A DNA stretch of 64,000 nucleotides from Trueperella pecoris (GCF_014926385.1 NZ_CP053291.1:2170001-2234000), one strand, 5' to 3'; positions 18,096-27,130 are shown, numbered from the stretch's first letter. Notes: generated by a model not told the origin, from the letters alone. Made by a program: numbers and translations.

Positions 18096-18791
18096 CTATC
18101 CGATCTCGGCGCCCAAGCGCGTAAAGAAATCCCGCTGGTAGTCAAGGTTGGCCAGCCACAACGCCTGGGCCGTGGCCGTGGCGCACGTGTACTCGTACTG
18201 CCTCTCGAGGCCCTCCACGTAAGCGGCAATGAAGTCGCGTTGCTCCTGGGTGGTCTTGTCCATCAAGCGCACGTACTTCAACGTATCGGCGACGCGGTAG
18301 GTGCTGAAACGATCCACGTTGTCGCAATCTCCGATCGAGCGGGCCAAAATGCTGGGCTCGCCCGAAAAGGAAAGATAGGCGCGCCCGGCGGCGTCGTGAC
18401 CGGTGCCCTGGTCATCGCCGCGGGGGTTAGCCAAGCCGTCAACGTGCATGGCGATCCCCTGGACGATCTCGTCCGCGACGGCGGCGCGGAAGTCCAGCGA
18501 ATCGAAGTATTCGCGAACCATGCGCGCCCCGGCTCGCCCATGGTCGACGGGCACAGCAGCGTCATACTTGCCGATGTCGTGCAACAGGCAGCCAAGCTCC
18601 AAGCCGGCGGCGTCGAGCCCCTCGGCCTCGGCCACAGACCTGCCGATCCGGGCCACCCTCAAACAATGCTCGAAGCGATAGCGGCGCGAACCCGCGGAGG
18701 CGGGCGATGCCGCCAGGTGCTCGAAAAGGAAGCTCCTGGCGGCATCAAAATCCGGGTAAATCAAGACTGTCCGCGTTCCTAGTTTCCGCAA
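18096..18791 (-). CDS. HD-domain phosphohydrolase
   Basis: HD superfamily protein, up to 231 residues. Metal-binding pattern: His of RFEHCLRVARIG, His-Asp of CLLHDIGKYD, further histidines in VDHGRAG and IAMHVDG, and the terminal Asp of DCDNVDRF. The substrate is unknown; the family covers nucleotidases, dGTPases and cyclic-nucleotide phosphodiesterases. The start is uncertain: the longest version begins with TTG at 18791 and overlaps the pdxK-like gene by 13 bp, and another TTG lies at 18764; neither has a convincing ribosome binding site. Coupling to the upstream kinase gene is likely from the overlap. Confidence 0.75.
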   Translation of the reverse strand: MRKLGTRTVLIYPDFDAARSFLFEHLAASPASAGSRRYRFEHCLRVARIGRSVAEAEGLDAAGLELGCLLHDIGKYDAAVPVDHGRAGARMVREYFDSLDFRAAVADEIVQGIAMHVDGLANPRGDDQGTGHDAAGRAYLSFSGEPSILARSIGDCDNVDRFSTYRVADTLKYVRLMDKTTQEQRDFIAAYVEGLERQYEYTCATATAQALWLANLDYQRDFFTRLGAEIG

Positions 18792-19708
18792 CCGCAGCCG
18801 TCACAGCCTTCGCCGCCGCAACCGCCGTCGCCGTCGCAGCCTTCGCCTTCGCCACAGCAGTCGTCGGAGTAGTCCATTTCGGCTGCGTAGGTGTAGTCGG
18901 CGTCCTGCATGGGCTCGAACGCGCCCTGCCACACGGTAGAGAACGGGGTGTTGGCCGTGACCTGGGCGTCGATACCCTGGGTGACGAGGTCTTTGGCGAT
19001 GCGGACTGCCTTGTGAATATCGCAGCCCTTGGCCAACTCGGCAGTGATCGCGGCGGCGAAGGTACAGCCCGCACCGGACACGCGCGAATCGCCGATCTTC
19101 GGCACGGCGTAGGCAAGCGCCTGCTCGCCGTCCCACAGGACGTCAACAGCCTCGTCGCCCGGGAAGTCCATGCCGCCCTTCACGATCACGTACTTCGGCC
19201 CGAGCTCCGAGATGCGCATCGCGGCCTCGGCCAGATCCTCGAGGGTCTCAAGCTTGTCCATGCCCGCCAACGTGCAGGCCTCAAAGTAGTTCGGGGTGGC
19301 CACGGTGGCCAGCGGCAGGATCTTCTCCCGCAGCGCGTTGTCGGTATCCAGCGCCATCCCGGGCTCCTGGCCCTTGCAGATCAGCACAGGGTCAAGGACG
19401 ATGTTCTTCCACTCCTGGCTCTTGAGCCCCTCGGCGACGGCCTCAATCGTGGCGACGGTTCCGAGCATGCCGATCTTGACCGTGTCGAGGTCGGCATGCG
19501 CCATGGCCGCGGTCATCTGATCTTTAATGACGTCGGCGTCGATCGGGACGAATTTGTGGTTCCAGTTATCCGCCGGGTCGAAGGAGACGATGCAGGTCAG
19601 CGTACCGAGTCCGTAGCAGCCGAGTTCGTGGAACGTCTTCAGATCGACCTGGAAGCCGGCCCCGCCGGTCGCCTCCGAACCTGCGATCGTGTACGCGTAT
19701 GTCACCAT
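18779..19708 (-). CDS. pdxK: PdxK/ThiD-type kinase with cysteine-rich C-terminal tail
   Basis: Ribokinase-fold kinase of 309 residues, closest in motif pattern to the ThiD-related pyridoxine kinase of Bacillus type (about 270 residues). Visible motifs are YTIAGSEATGGAGFQVDLKT at the start, KIGMLGT, VLDPVLICKG, ATPNYFEA, and the anion-hole/catalytic SGAGCTFAAAITAELAKG. It would phosphorylate pyridoxal/pyridoxine, or hydroxymethylpyrimidine in thiamine synthesis; sequence alone does not decide. Unusually, the last ~26 residues are a Gly/Cys tail with seven cysteines (DDCCGEGEGC ... GCDGCGCGN), resembling a metal- or cluster-binding extension. The 3' end overlaps the HD-protein gene. Confidence 0.82.
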   Translation of the reverse strand: MVTYAYTIAGSEATGGAGFQVDLKTFHELGCYGLGTLTCIVSFDPADNWNHKFVPIDADVIKDQMTAAMAHADLDTVKIGMLGTVATIEAVAEGLKSQEWKNIVLDPVLICKGQEPGMALDTDNALREKILPLATVATPNYFEACTLAGMDKLETLEDLAEAAMRISELGPKYVIVKGGMDFPGDEAVDVLWDGEQALAYAVPKIGDSRVSGAGCTFAAAITAELAKGCDIHKAVRIAKDLVTQGIDAQVTANTPFSTVWQGAFEPMQDADYTYAAEMDYSDDCCGEGEGCDGDGGCGGEGCDGCGCGN

Positions 19709-19857
19709 AAGAAACCTTTCACTGTGTTCGCGCAGGTAGCGCGCTCTGTCTCAATTTTAGTCACGGCTGTGGGTAAAGACGAAAGGTGCCTGACGCCGCC
19801 CGGCCTCCTCACGAGTACGCTAAAGATGTGTCCGCGGTCCAGTCGCGCCCGCGGCGC

Positions 19858-20688
19858 TTAGAGGCGGTCGAAGACGTCCGGGTGCTTGCCGGTCCGGCCG
19901 GGCTCGCCCTTGTCGAGGGAGTCGATGGCGGCGATCTGCGCCTCGCTGAGCTCCACATCGACAGCTCCGAAATTCTCGCGTTGCCGCTCCACATGCGTGG
20001 ACTTCGGGATCGCGATGTGGCCCTTGGCCAGATGCCACGCGAGGATGACCTGCGCCGGCGTCGCCTGAATCTCATCTGCGATAGCGCCGATGACGGCGTC
20101 GTTCAACACGCGCCCGCGACCCAGCGGGGACCACGCCTCCACCGCGATACCGTGCTCGGCGCAGTAGGAGGCCAGTTCGGTGTTGGTGAAGTAGGGGTGA
20201 ATCTCCACCTGGTTGACGGCCGGTTTAATCGACACCCCTGACAGCAGCTTCTCGAGGTGGTGGATTTCGAAGTTCGATACGCCGATCGCGCGTGCCTGCC
20301 CGGAGGCGACGAACTCCTCCATGACGCGGTAGGTGGTGATGAAGTCGCCGCCGTAGTACATGGGCATTGGCCAGTGAATGAGGAAGAGGTCCACGTAGTC
20401 GGTCTGCAGGTCCACGAGCGACTGTGCGAAGGTGCGCCGGACGTCGTCGGGACGATGATTGGGCGTGTTGAGTTTGGTGGTGAGGAAGATGTCCTCGCGC
20501 GGGATGTTCGTGGCCGCCAGCGCGTTACCCACGCCGAGCTCGTTGCCGTACATTTGTGCCGTGTCGATGTGGCGATAGCCGACGTTGAGCGCGCAGGTTA
20601 CCGCCTCGGGTGCGTCCTCGTTCGTGATCTTGTACGTTCCGAAGCCGAGTTGGTCAATGGAGCCTGTGGTCAGTTCGATCTTTCGCAT
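19858..20688 (-). CDS. Aldo/keto reductase
   Basis: NADPH-dependent oxidoreductase of the AKR superfamily, 276 residues, normal length. The catalytic tetrad is complete: Asp42 and Tyr47 in HIDTAQMYGNE, Lys72 in LTTKLN, His105 in LIHWPMP. The cofactor-binding signature near the C-terminus reads IPKSTHVERQRENF. It resembles 2,5-diketo-gluconate reductase/YvgN-type enzymes that reduce small aldehydes such as methylglyoxal; the physiological substrate is unknown. It is transcribed alone; the 149-bp gap to the kinase gene holds nothing recognisable. Confidence 0.92.
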   Translation of the reverse strand: MRKIELTTGSIDQLGFGTYKITNEDAPEAVTCALNVGYRHIDTAQMYGNELGVGNALAATNIPREDIFLTTKLNTPNHRPDDVRRTFAQSLVDLQTDYVDLFLIHWPMPMYYGGDFITTYRVMEEFVASGQARAIGVSNFEIHHLEKLLSGVSIKPAVNQVEIHPYFTNTELASYCAEHGIAVEAWSPLGRGRVLNDAVIGAIADEIQATPAQVILAWHLAKGHIAIPKSTHVERQRENFGAVDVELSEAQIAAIDSLDKGEPGRTGKHPDVFDRL

Positions 20689-20739
20689 GCGGCCATTCTT
20701 CCACTCTCACGACGCCGTTGGGAGGGCTTTCGCTCTGCG

Positions 20740-22110
20740 CTAGGCCAGTGCCTCAAAGAGCGCCTCGACGACGGTGGCGCCATGCGTGCGCAGGGCGTCG
20801 TGGTGCCAGTCCTCGGAGATGAGGGTTTTCATCCCACGGATGTCGGCAGCGGTTTCCATACAGATGTCGAAGGGCACGAACATGTCAGGGCGGTAGACCC
20901 ACGCCACCGCGGGGACGCGGTTAGCCGCAAGGACCTCGCGGTTGTGCAGCGGCGGGAGGTCTTCCCGGGCGGCCAGCAGGTTGACTGCCGGAACCATAGC
21001 GGCGAGCGCGGGATCTTCCACCCCCTGCCAGGGGAAGACGTGTTCGCCGGTGAAGCGGAAACCGTGCCCTTCCGCCCGCAGTTCACGCTCGGCCTGCGCG
21101 CCCAGGCTCGGATCGGGCTGGCGGAACTGCGCAAATTCGGCGCGGATGCGGTGTGCGGCCCAGTTGGGTGCGAGGCTCGGCTGCTGATAGATGGACTCGT
21201 GGAGGGCCCAATACAGTGGGTTCGGCCCGTACGAAAGTTCGCAGCCCACCGCGTTTAGGAAGCGCGAACTCAGCCGGATGCCGTCCTTGCCCTCCACGAA
21301 GGGATTCTCGAGCAGGTAGTGCAACGGCTCAAAACCGTAGGAGCGGCCCAGCCCAATGCCGAGCATCCGGAAACGGCGAGCCGTGAGCACCTCGCCCGTC
21401 GGGAGACGCTCGCCGTGGCCGTCGGCGTCGGCTTGTGCCAGGTGCTCGACGATCTTCCAGCAGGTCTCCTCATCAGCCGGATACCGGGCAAAAAACTCGG
21501 CGTTACGCGCCTCGGTGCGGGCGTAGGTGAGGCGGTAGACGTCGTCGGCTGGGCGCCACGTCGAGGGCAGGCCGGCGGTGATCATGGCCGAGCTCAGGCC
21601 CTGCGGCGCCTGGGACAGGTAGGTGGTGACGCAAAATCCGCCAAAGGACTGGCCGAGCGCGGCCCACGGCTGCTCGCCCTGCAGGGAGCGACGCAATGCT
21701 TCGGCGTCGGCGACGATGGAATCCTGGCGGAAACACGCCAAATAGTCGGCCTGTTCCGCGGGCGTGCCCAGCTCGCTGAGAACGGTGGCGTCGAGCGCGG
21801 CAGACTGCCCGGTGCCGCGCTCGTCCAGCATCACGAGCCGATAGTCCTCCAACACGCGGGCCACCCAGCCCGAATCGGTCTCTTGGCGAGTGCCGGCGAA
21901 ACCGGGCCCGCCCTGGAAGTAGACCATGCGAGGCTTATCCTCGTTGCCGACCCTCACATATTCGCGCGCGAAGATCTCAATTGTGGCCCCCTGGCCAAGC
22001 GGAGCCGGTGCGCGATAGCCGAGCGTCGGGTGGACGAGGGGCACCTCAAGGCGGTGCTCAAGCAACATGGTGGGGTGCTCCCACGGGATTGTGAATGTTT
22101 GTGTACGCAT
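20740..22110 (-). CDS. Proline iminopeptidase-like alpha/beta hydrolase (S33 family)
   Basis: Alpha/beta-hydrolase of 456 residues. The oxyanion-hole motif QGGPGFAG (about 67-73), DERGTGQSA (96-104) and the nucleophile elbow LGQSFGGF (Ser155) are exactly those of peptidase family S33 proline iminopeptidases. The PAVAWVYRPDMFVPF region near the end likely carries the catalytic Asp, and EDWHHDALR the His. No signal peptide is seen, so it is probably cytoplasmic and trims N-terminal proline from peptides. The gene has its own start ATG at 22110, 57 bp after the acyltransferase gene stop on the same strand. Confidence 0.88.
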   Translation of the reverse strand: MRTQTFTIPWEHPTMLLEHRLEVPLVHPTLGYRAPAPLGQGATIEIFAREYVRVGNEDKPRMVYFQGGPGFAGTRQETDSGWVARVLEDYRLVMLDERGTGQSAALDATVLSELGTPAEQADYLACFRQDSIVADAEALRRSLQGEQPWAALGQSFGGFCVTTYLSQAPQGLSSAMITAGLPSTWRPADDVYRLTYARTEARNAEFFARYPADEETCWKIVEHLAQADADGHGERLPTGEVLTARRFRMLGIGLGRSYGFEPLHYLLENPFVEGKDGIRLSSRFLNAVGCELSYGPNPLYWALHESIYQQPSLAPNWAAHRIRAEFAQFRQPDPSLGAQAERELRAEGHGFRFTGEHVFPWQGVEDPALAAMVPAVNLLAAREDLPPLHNREVLAANRVPAVAWVYRPDMFVPFDICMETAADIRGMKTLISEDWHHDALRTHGATVVEALFEALA

Positions 22111-22167
22111 GAGTCCTGGGTCTTCGTCTGAGTCGTGGGGCGGTCGGCTGATTCTTGAGCGGTCGTA

Positions 22168-22749
22168 TTAGCCCTGGGGGCTTTCTTCTTCGATCCGCAG
22201 GCGCGGGTAGGTTCCCTGGTCGGGGCGCAGGCCCGCCGTGGGCTCGTAGAACGCGCGGATCTTGTCCATGTCAGCGCGCACGTCCCCCGTCAAGGTGATG
22301 GATTCACCCCAGCCGTAGACCATGCGCTTAGAGTCAATGAAACCAAGCGTGACGGGTAGGTCCGCGCCGCGCGCGATGTGGTAGAAGCCCGACTTCCAGT
22401 AGTCCTTCTTCTTCCGGGTCCCCTCCGGCGCGATGACCAGCGAAAAACGATCCACCTGCGCGAGCCTTTCCACAATCCCGGCGACCATCCCGTTGGGGTG
22501 CTTGCGGTTAACGCCAATGCCTCCAACAGCCCGAATCACCGGTGCCACCACGCCTTTCGTCAGTGAATCCTTGACGAGGAATTTGAAAGGCACGCCCCGA
22601 TCCCACATGGCCATGAGCATGAGCCAGCCGTCCCAATTCGACGTGTGGTAGGCGCCGATGACGATGCTCTTCTCCGGCAGCTCCGGGCCCTCGAAGGTCC
22701 ACTTCGAAAAGCGCTGATAGGTCTTGGAAAACAGCCTTTTGAATCCCAT
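22168..22749 (-). CDS. 1-acyl-sn-glycerol-3-phosphate acyltransferase-like (PlsC family)
   Basis: Short PlsC-family protein, 193 residues. The HX4D catalytic motif reads HTSNWD (His35-Asp40), and the acyl-acceptor phosphate-binding motif reads APEGTR (about 107-112). It belongs to the compact subgroup without N-terminal membrane helices, seen in many actinobacteria; it may acylate lysophospholipid or another alcohol. It is followed 57 bp downstream by the iminopeptidase-like gene. The start ATG at 22749 is preceded by GAGAAA. The exact substrate is not deducible. Confidence 0.85.
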   Translation of the reverse strand: MGFKRLFSKTYQRFSKWTFEGPELPEKSIVIGAYHTSNWDGWLMLMAMWDRGVPFKFLVKDSLTKGVVAPVIRAVGGIGVNRKHPNGMVAGIVERLAQVDRFSLVIAPEGTRKKKDYWKSGFYHIARGADLPVTLGFIDSKRMVYGWGESITLTGDVRADMDKIRAFYEPTAGLRPDQGTYPRLRIEEESPQG

Positions 22750-22792
22750 TTTTCTCCTTCACGACGCCGTCGGCGCGCGTTGACCCGGGGCG

Positions 22793-23620
22793 TCAGGCGG
22801 CGGGCCGAGCCAGCTCGGCCGCGATGACTTGGTCCATCGTCTCGGCGGGAATGAATCCCGGAATGTAACTGTATCCGACGATAAACGCTGGGGTGCCCGT
22901 AATCCCCAGGCGCTGGGTGCCTTCGACGCGGGCTGCTTCGACGGCGTCGACCGTCTCCTGGGCAAGCATATCGGCACGGAACTTCTCCAGATCCGGCACG
23001 CCAATCTGCTTCGCGACCTCGACGAGGCCGTCCTCGGTGGCCGACACCGGGTCCTTATCGTACTGGTGCTGGAAGACGAACGAGTGGAAATCGAGGAACT
23101 TGCCCTGGTTGCCCGCGGCGACCGACGCCTGGGCCAACATCACCGAATCCGGGCCGAGCACGGGCAGGTTGTGGTACTCGATCCGGATCGTGCCGTCATC
23201 GAGGTAGTGCTTGAGTTTCGGCTCGGTTTCCACGGCACCCATCGCGCAGTAGCCGCACCGGAAGTCGTAATAGATCTGGACGACGACGCCGGCATCGACC
23301 TTCCCCACCGCCATCGGGTCATCCTCGGACTTGCGCCACTTCCCCTCGACCAGGGCCTTGACCTGGGGGTCGAGAGCCGGCAGCTCGGCGGGGGTTGCGG
23401 TCGAGTCGCCGGGGGTGGACTGGCCGTTGGGAGAGGCCTGGCCGCCGGGCTGGGCGGGCGCCCCCGTGTGGGTGGGAGTCGGGGCGACGGCGTCGTCCTT
23501 ACCCGTCTGCGTAATCAGCAGGGCAATGACCAGCGCAATCACCGTCAGCCCCATGACGATCAGGGCGATCATCATCGAGCGGTTCGACGTGGCGGGCGGG
23601 GTGCTTGGAAGCTCAGTCAT
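22793..23620 (-). CDS. Membrane-anchored DsbA-like thiol-disulfide protein
   Basis: 275-residue protein with a short cytoplasmic N-terminus, one TM helix (about 16-37), a Pro/Gly/Thr-rich extracytoplasmic linker (about 43-80), and a DsbA-type thioredoxin domain. The redox motif is CGYC (122-125) in YYDFRCGYCAMG, and the cis-proline region is ITGTPAFIVG. The late helix insertion (LDFHSFVFQHQYDKDP) is typical of DsbA. It probably forms or isomerises disulfides in exported proteins. Actinobacteria use such membrane-tethered DsbA proteins for pilus and toxin folding, but the clients here are unknown. It lies between ilvA and plsC genes on the same strand. Confidence 0.9.
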   Translation of the reverse strand: MTELPSTPPATSNRSMMIALIVMGLTVIALVIALLITQTGKDDAVAPTPTHTGAPAQPGGQASPNGQSTPGDSTATPAELPALDPQVKALVEGKWRKSEDDPMAVGKVDAGVVVQIYYDFRCGYCAMGAVETEPKLKHYLDDGTIRIEYHNLPVLGPDSVMLAQASVAAGNQGKFLDFHSFVFQHQYDKDPVSATEDGLVEVAKQIGVPDLEKFRADMLAQETVDAVEAARVEGTQRLGITGTPAFIVGYSYIPGFIPAETMDQVIAAELARPAA

Positions 23621-23707
23621 GGGTACTCCTGGTTACTCGTGCGGGGATCTCCGGAAGACGGACGGGTCGGGTTGGTTGGGTTGCTTGGGGGCTAGCGGCC
23701 GCCCGCG

Positions 23708-24961
23708 CTAGAGCACGTACGAGAAGGCGGGCGAGTCCGGCTCGAGCTTCTCGATCTGCAGGTCGGAGGCGGCCATGCGGGCCAAGAGGACGTCTATGTT
23801 GTCGCGGTGTTCGATTTCAATGCCGACCAGTGCCGGACCCGTCTCACGATTATTCTTCTTCGTGTACTCGAACTGGATGATGTCCTCACCCTCGGAAAGC
23901 ACCTCGTTGAGAAAACCGCGCAGCGCGCCTGGCTTCTGCGGGAAGGTGACAAGAAAGTAATGCCGCAGACCCTCGTGGATCATCGAGCGCTCGACTATGT
24001 CGTCATAACGCATCACGTCATTATTACCACCTGAAATGATGCAAGCCACCGGGCCGTCCGGCAGGTCGGTGATGTACCCGGACAAAGCGGCGGGCGCAAG
24101 CGCCCCCGACGGCTCCGTAATAATCCCCTCAACCTGATACAGCTCCAGCATCTCCGTGCAGATTGCGCCCTCGGGGACGATGACAATCTCGTCGCACAAC
24201 TCCCGCACGATCTCAAACGTGAGGTTGCCAGCGCGGGCCACCGCCGTGCCATCGGCAAAATTATCCACAGTCTCAAGGGTTTGGGGGGCACCAGCCTTGA
24301 GCGCCGCCGCCATCGACGCAGCACCCGCCGGCTCCACACCAATGACCTTGACATCCGGGTGGAACTGCTTCACCCACGCCAGCGTGCCCGACAGCAGACC
24401 GCCGCCACCCACCGGGACGACGACGGCGGCCGGGCGAGTCGGTGCCTGCTCAAAGATCTCCTTGACCACCGTTCCCTGACCCGCGATCGTGCGGGCGTCG
24501 TCGAAGGGGTGGACGTAGACGGCGTCGGTCTCCTTGGCGAAAGACATCGCCGCCTCGGAACACTCGTCAAAACTCGAACCCACAATTCGCAAAGTCACCC
24601 ACTCCCCACCAATCGTGGCAATGCGATTGCGCTTCTGGCGCGGGGTGGTGGAGGGGACGAAAATCGTGCCGTGAATGCGCTTCTCATTGCAGGCAAAAGC
24701 CACGCCCTGGGCATGGTTGCCCGCTGACGCGCACACGACCCCATTCGGGGCCTCGCTCGCCGAAAGCGTGGCAAGGAAATTGTATGCGCCGCGCACCTTG
24801 TACGATCGACCCACCTGAATATCCTCACGCTTGAGCAACACGGGGCGGCCCACCTTGGCAGACAGGCGGACGGATTCCTCAAGCGGGGTGGTCCGCACTG
24901 TCGTGCCCAGGGTTTGGGCGGCGAGAACCACGTCGGTTCCGGTCACGGGTGTAGAAGTCAT
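23708..24961 (-). CDS. ilvA: Threonine ammonia-lyase (threonine deaminase)
   Basis: PLP enzyme of 417 residues converting threonine to 2-oxobutanoate and ammonia. The PLP lysine is Lys55 in GRSYKVRGAY; SAGNHAQGVAFA and PVGGGGLLSG are the substrate and phosphate-binding loops. A single C-terminal ACT-like domain (about 325-417, RHYFLVTFPQKPGALRGFL) suggests regulation. Length matches the short IlvA/TdcB-with-ACT form found in actinobacteria, which may serve isoleucine synthesis. No ilv neighbours are present. GGGGGT lies just before the ATG. The 345-bp gap upstream contains intergenic repeat copy A. Confidence 0.93.
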   Translation of the reverse strand: MTSTPVTGTDVVLAAQTLGTTVRTTPLEESVRLSAKVGRPVLLKREDIQVGRSYKVRGAYNFLATLSASEAPNGVVCASAGNHAQGVAFACNEKRIHGTIFVPSTTPRQKRNRIATIGGEWVTLRIVGSSFDECSEAAMSFAKETDAVYVHPFDDARTIAGQGTVVKEIFEQAPTRPAAVVVPVGGGGLLSGTLAWVKQFHPDVKVIGVEPAGAASMAAALKAGAPQTLETVDNFADGTAVARAGNLTFEIVRELCDEIVIVPEGAICTEMLELYQVEGIITEPSGALAPAALSGYITDLPDGPVACIISGGNNDVMRYDDIVERSMIHEGLRHYFLVTFPQKPGALRGFLNEVLSEGEDIIQFEYTKKNNRETGPALVGIEIEHRDNIDVLLARMAASDLQIEKLEPDSPAFSYVL

Positions 24962-25080
24962 ACCCCCATCTTTCCCCGTGGCGAGGCCGATGCCAAATTA
25001 TTTTCCACATGGTGGGCTTGTGTGGCTAGGGCGGGGCGTGAGGCAGGTGGGGTGGGTAGGGCGGGCGTGCGGGGCGGGCG

Positions 25081-25230
25081 CGTTGTGCCGAAACCGTATT
25101 AAGCTGTGCCTCGCCGCGTGCGCGTTGTGCCGAAACCGTATTAAGCTGATCCGCGCTGTACTAAAATACGGAAAATTAGTACAGCGGCGATCAGCATAGT
25201 ACAGCGGCGATCAGCTTAGTGCAGCGCGGG
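25081..25230. repeat. Structured intergenic repeat, copy A
   Basis: In the 24962-25306 gap, CGTTGTGCCGAAACCGTATT (continuing AAGCTG) occurs twice, at 25081 and 25123. A hairpin then pairs CGCTGTACTAA (25154-25164) with TTAGTACAGCG (25176-25186), followed by TAGTACAGCGGCGATCAGC twice (25178 and 25198) and TTAGTGCAGCGCGGG. The outer TTAAGCTGATC (25141-25151) also pairs with GATCAGCTTAG (25209-25219). Related copies lie at 27184, 33211 and 38986. No gene is seen in the gap. Confidence 0.75.
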
Positions 25231-25306
25231 CGGCGCGGGCGGCGGGGACCGCCGCCGGCTGGGCTTTGGCACGCGGACTTAGTGACGGTTTGGCTATCCT
25301 TGGCAC

Positions 25307-26131
25307 ATGAGTGAATCCCCCGATTTTCCCTTTGAGTTTGAACGGAAGTTCCTTGTTAGCGGCTTGCCGGACGGCGTGGCCGAACACGGAGCTCCGCAGG
25401 TGATCATCCAGGCCTACGTTTTCGCCGAGGCCGGGTACGCGATCCGAGTTCGACTTTCCTTCCGCGGCGTAATGATCGAGGGGGCGGCAGCGACGCCGAT
25501 CCGGGAGTCCGCACGACCGGGGGCGATGGGCTCGCGAGAGCCAAGATCGATGTCACAGAACGATCTAGCGGTGAACGCGGCAGACGCACACTCGCCAGAA
25601 GCACACTCGGCAGACGCGAACGCGCCCGAGCCGATCCCGCCGGCGGCTAAGATGCCGGTGTTCGACCCGGCGGTCGACGAGCTCGGCGCCTACGAGCGCC
25701 GCCTACTCGCCCAACTCCTCAAGGACAACCCCGGGCTGGCGGTGGCGACGGTGGCGGTGAAGTCGCCGTCGATCAACGGCGAACGCTACGAGATGGAAAC
25801 CGAGCTCGACCCCGATGTGGCCGTCCAAATCGTTCAACGCTCCGGACGGATCGTCGCCAAGACGCGCCATTCGCTGTGGGTCGGCGAGGATGGCTGGGAA
25901 TTCGACGTGTTCGCAGGTCAGAACGCCGGTTTGATCGTCGCGGAGATTGAGAGGCTTACGCCCGTGGTTGACCTCGAGATCCCTGAGTTCTGCGTCACTG
26001 AAGTCACCGCCGACCCCCGATTCACCAACGACTCCCTCTCCAAAACTCCGTGGCAGCACTGGGACGCCCTCTACATGGCAGAGCTCGCCCAACGCGGCCC
26101 CTTTTTCCTCAACCTTGGCGAGAATTCCTGA
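25307..26131 (+). CDS. CYTH-domain protein with a low-complexity insertion
   Basis: 274 residues. The N-terminal FEFERKFLV is the ExExK-type hallmark of CYTH (adenylate cyclase/thiamine triphosphatase) tunnel enzymes, and KTRHSLW, EFDVFAGQNAGLIVAEIE and the end FCVTEVTADPRFTNDSL match the YgiF/NEMA-CYTH pattern. Such proteins hydrolyse inorganic triphosphate or bind polyphosphorylated ligands. Between strands 3 and 4 (about residues 62-112) is an Ala/Ser/Asp-rich insert not expected in the fold, so this copy may be divergent or its loop simply extended. The gene stands between repeat copies A and B. A ribosome binding site is not obvious. Confidence 0.8.
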   Translation: MSESPDFPFEFERKFLVSGLPDGVAEHGAPQVIIQAYVFAEAGYAIRVRLSFRGVMIEGAAATPIRESARPGAMGSREPRSMSQNDLAVNAADAHSPEAHSADANAPEPIPPAAKMPVFDPAVDELGAYERRLLAQLLKDNPGLAVATVAVKSPSINGERYEMETELDPDVAVQIVQRSGRIVAKTRHSLWVGEDGWEFDVFAGQNAGLIVAEIERLTPVVDLEIPEFCVTEVTADPRFTNDSLSKTPWQHWDALYMAELAQRGPFFLNLGENS

Positions 26132-26318
26132 AGGATCCGAGGATTCGCCACGAGCCTGCCCGACGCTCCCCGGTCCCACACGGCCGCGAGCTTCTGACGC
26201 TAGCTGCCCAACGGCGTCGTGAACGAAACCGCTGATCATCCCAGCGGCGTTGATGGCGCGCGGCGTATTCAGACTGGGGGACGACACGGGCCGAACGGGA
26301 GTCACGAATAATATACAT

Positions 26319-26849
26319 ATGACCGAATCGACAGCGCGGAGCAGTCTCATTGTCCAAGTCCTGATCTCGCTGGGGCTCGCCCTCATCGTGATCGTGGGTT
26401 TTACAGCCCTGCGCGTGACGGGGACGGCCGAAGAGGTCAGGGCTGAACAGCAGTCGACCTACGAGACCCACGACATCAAGGCGCTCGAGGGCTATCGCGC
26501 GCCCTACGTCGGCGACAATTCCAACACGGCGCAAGCTCTCTACATGCTCCCGTTGGGATCCCGGATTAGTCGAGTAGAGATTCACGATACGGCTGTCGTT
26601 GCTGTTCTCTCCGATGGGACGACGACGAACGAGCGGGAAAACGCCCTGTACTCCGCGGTTGCGTTCATGGCGGCTGTCGACAATGCCAGCTCGGTAACCT
26701 TCCAATCCGGGCTGGGCGAATACACAATTTCGCGGGAGGCGGTCGAGCAACGTTTCGGGGCGCCACTGAGCAAATTGCTGGATTCGGAAGAGGAATGGCA
26801 ACGGGTGCGCACGCTCGTTCCCGTGGAGGTCAGCTCGCTAGTGGCCTAG
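26319..26849 (+). CDS. Membrane-anchored hypothetical protein (DUF4825-like)
   Basis: About 176 residues from the ATG at 26319 (MTESTARSSL); the frame is open from 26250 but nothing recommends that start. One N-terminal TM helix (about 10-30, VLISLGLALIVIVGFTALRV) is followed by an extracytoplasmic domain. The core ALEGYRAPYVGDNSNTAQAL ... MLPLG resembles the DUF4825 pattern (YxGDNS followed by LP) known mainly from Firmicutes; this match is from memory and uncertain. No function is known. No clear ribosome binding site is present, so the transcript may be leaderless or the start may differ. Confidence 0.55.
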   Translation: MTESTARSSLIVQVLISLGLALIVIVGFTALRVTGTAEEVRAEQQSTYETHDIKALEGYRAPYVGDNSNTAQALYMLPLGSRISRVEIHDTAVVAVLSDGTTTNERENALYSAVAFMAAVDNASSVTFQSGLGEYTISREAVEQRFGAPLSKLLDSEEEWQRVRTLVPVEVSSLVA

Positions 26850-27077
26850 GGCTGCTTGGTGGCGCTGGGTTTGGTTAGCGGCGCTGGGTTTACCCTGCAT
26901 GAGTGCTTGCGGCTCGAGGTCTTCGAATCGTTGCAAGATGAGGAAAAACGCCGTTGACTCGGGGCCGTTGGCGGTAATATAAGGGTGAAGCTTGCGCGTC
27001 GGCTCAATGCCGCACCGCGCTGGATGGGATGTGTGACGACCAATCGAGGTGAGCGATTGTTGCCGCCCCCATCCCAA

Positions 27078-27130
27078 GACTGGCTGGTATGAGGAGTTTG
27101 CTGTCCTCTCGTACCAGCCAGTCGAGTTTT
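27078..27130 (+). terminator. Strong hairpin with T-tail
   Basis: Perfect 12-bp arms GACTGGCTGGTA (27078-27089) and TACCAGCCAGTC (27112-27123), an inner 5-bp GAGGA/TCCTC stem, then GAGTTTT. It probably ends transcription from the upstream hypothetical gene. The rest of 26850-27077 shows only a short duplication of GGCGCTGGGTTT (near 26862 and 26881) and no gene. Confidence 0.7.

Noticed and set aside
18000-18782. Plus-strand ORF opposite the HD-domain protein
   Set aside because: The minus strand has the full HD motif series; this frame does not.
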